A DNA stretch of 6,830 bases, from NCBI GenBank assembly GCA_030531135.1, contig JAUNOJ010000091.1:1-6830 (forward strand), given 5' to 3'. Shown here piece by piece: positions 5,802-6,830 of the stretch. A model generated the notes under the pieces. That model was given only the letters and a program-made list of their open reading frames with translations, made no database searches and had not been told where the DNA came from. This stretch comes from Sutterellaceae bacterium. GTDB taxonomy: Bacteria > Pseudomonadota > Gammaproteobacteria > Burkholderiales > Burkholderiaceae_F. Both the position numbers and the translations under genes were made by a program. How positions within the stretch are numbered: the first letter of the stretch is position 1; every line of letters begins with the position of its first letter.

Positions 5802-6830
5802 ATCGAACAGCGAGGCCGTTAGAGGAATCGGCTCTTCGGGGTCGTCGGACTTGGTTTGGGGCGTCGGTTTTGCTTTGGACTCCGGTTGTCCGACAATACC
5901 GGTCTCCGGACCCTGATCGCGGTAAAGATCCTTGAGGTCGAGCTTGCCGATGTCGTCGTTGTAGCGAACGTTAAGTCCCGCCGAATGCTTGCGATCTTCC
6001 ATCACCACATAGAAGGCACCGCCGATATAGGGTTCAAGTGTGACGACAGATTTTTCGGGCGTGGCTACAATCATCTGGAAGTCGAAGTTGCGGAAAATAT
6101 TCATCGAAATGTCGGTGAATTCGCTGTCGGCTTTATCGAACGCTTCGTCCAAAATAACGGGGGCAAAAATGGGTTTGCCGCTCTCGCCCGAAGACAACTG
6201 ATAGCAAAGTGCCGCTGCTAAACACGTTGTGGTGAGCTTTTGGCGCTGACCGCCCGATTTGCCCGAGCCCGAGAAATAGGTCTCAAGCACGTTGCCTTCG
6301 GTGTCGAGTTCGTTGGCCGTAAAGCTCACATGGCTTCTGACGTCCAAAACAAGCTTGCGCCAACGTTCTTTTTCTTTGTTGGCCGGATCCAAGTCGGCTG
6401 CCAAGGATTCGATCATGGCAAAGCGACGTTCTGCTTCTGCGATGGACTGTTCGTCCCAAGCACCTTGAATCAACTCGGAGAGTTTGGCTCTGAAGTCGTC
6501 GACTTCGATGAGTTTCAAATCTTTGACTTCGATTCTGAGGTGCGAGTCGCCTTGTGCCAGACGAGAGAATGCCGCCTTTTCCAAGGAGAGATTGACTTCG
6601 GCCATGCGCTCCAGGATTTCCTGTCGGGCTTGGCGCATTTCGTGATTGAGATCGGCAAAGTGCTCCAACGATTGGGTTTCGAGCAATTCGCGGAAACGTT
6701 TTTCGTGACGCGGCAAGCCGTCTTTTTCGATCTTGTCGAGCTTGGCAAAGAATTCCGGAGCCGAGTCGAGCGTGGCATCGAGTTCGGCGGCGGCTGTCTT
6801 CCACTTGTCAAGATAGATGTTGAATTGCTC
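5799..6830 (-). CDS. jetC: Wadjet defence system protein JetC, SMC-like ATPase (C-terminal part)
   Basis: ATPase subunit of the Wadjet motor, a MukB/SbcC-like SMC protein that dimerises and extrudes DNA loops with JetA (kleisin) and JetB. The frame is open to the right edge without a start; the TTG at 6716 is internal. The 343 visible residues begin in charged, heptad-like coiled coil (about 1-180), followed by the C-terminal ATPase lobe: the ABC signature SGSGKSGGQRQKL (187-199), Walker B PVILDEAF (224-231) with Asp228 and Glu229, and the D-loop DKAD (232-235). MIVATPEK (253-260) matches the segment after the Walker B domain. Walker A and the rest of the coiled coil lie outside the window. 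After the ATPase lobe comes a tail of about 40 residues, rich in Pro, Lys, Asp and Glu, ending LTASLFD. It directly precedes jetD, and this pairing is what makes the Wadjet call firm rather than a generic SMC/RecN-like assignment. Confidence 0.9.
   Translation of the reverse strand, partial: EQFNIYLDKWKTAAAELDATLDSAPEFFAKLDKIEKDGLPRHEKRFRELLETQSLEHFADLNHEMRQARQEILERMAEVNLSLEKAAFSRLAQGDSHLRIEVKDLKLIEVDDFRAKLSELIQGAWDEQSIAEAERRFAMIESLAADLDPANKEKERWRKLVLDVRSHVSFTANELDTEGNVLETYFSGSGKSGGQRQKLTTTCLAAALCYQLSSGESGKPIFAPVILDEAFDKADSEFTDISMNIFRNFDFQMIVATPEKSVVTLEPYIGGAFYVVMEDRKHSAGLNVRYNDDIGKLDLKDLYRDQGPETGIVGQPESKAKPTPQTKSDDPEEPIPLTASLFD

Noticed and set aside
5243..5935. 230-codon open frame on the + strand across jetD and the jetC end
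   Set aside because: It spans two well-supported minus-strand genes, resembles no known protein, and is biased by their codon structure. Shadow frame.
6515..6811. Alternative minus-strand frames overlapping jetC (also 6283-6804)
   Set aside because: The jetC frame is open to the edge and runs into the ABC signature and Walker B; the others are Arg/Ser-rich shadows.

Overview
The window looks like a chromosomal segment of a Gram-negative, moderately GC-rich bacterium, most likely a betaproteobacterium of the order Burkholderiales. The main clue is the order sucC, sucD, then a TerC/YjbE-type membrane protein, an arrangement I recall from that order. The NSS transporter and the modest GC content suggest a gut-associated lineage such as Sutterellaceae, but this is inference from memory and not proof of taxonomy.

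Layout: (1) Positions 1-1307 (+) hold the 3' part of a sodium-dependent (NSS/SNF) transporter whose first codons lie left of the window. (2) Positions 1308-1476 are an intergenic region dominated by a perfect 15-bp inverted repeat that should act as a terminator in both directions; possible promoters lie on either side of its core. (3) Positions 1477-3541 (+) are the sucCD pair encoding both subunits of succinyl-CoA synthetase, with all the checked catalytic and metal-binding residues present. (4) A 121-nt AT-rich leader with several self-complementary TCGA-containing elements precedes a GTG-started TerC family gene (3663-4415, +). (5) A strong Rho-independent terminator at 4441-4478 separates this block from a convergent block. 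(6) Positions 4492-6830 (-) carry the end of a Wadjet anti-plasmid/anti-phage defence operon: complete jetD (Toprim nuclease subunit) and the C-terminal third or so of jetC (SMC-like ATPase), 8 nt apart. jetB and jetA would be expected beyond the right edge.

How the genes work together: SucC and SucD form one enzyme of the TCA cycle. The TerC protein may be co-transcribed with them but is functionally separate (probable metal ion export). JetC and JetD are parts of one machine: JetABC is an SMC-type loop-extruding motor and JetD is the nuclease that cuts small circular DNA. The window therefore contains the boundary between a conserved metabolic block and an accessory defence locus. I found no tRNA, rRNA, CRISPR array, insertion sequence or attachment site. 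I did not see an undescribed system; the defence locus belongs to a known family.
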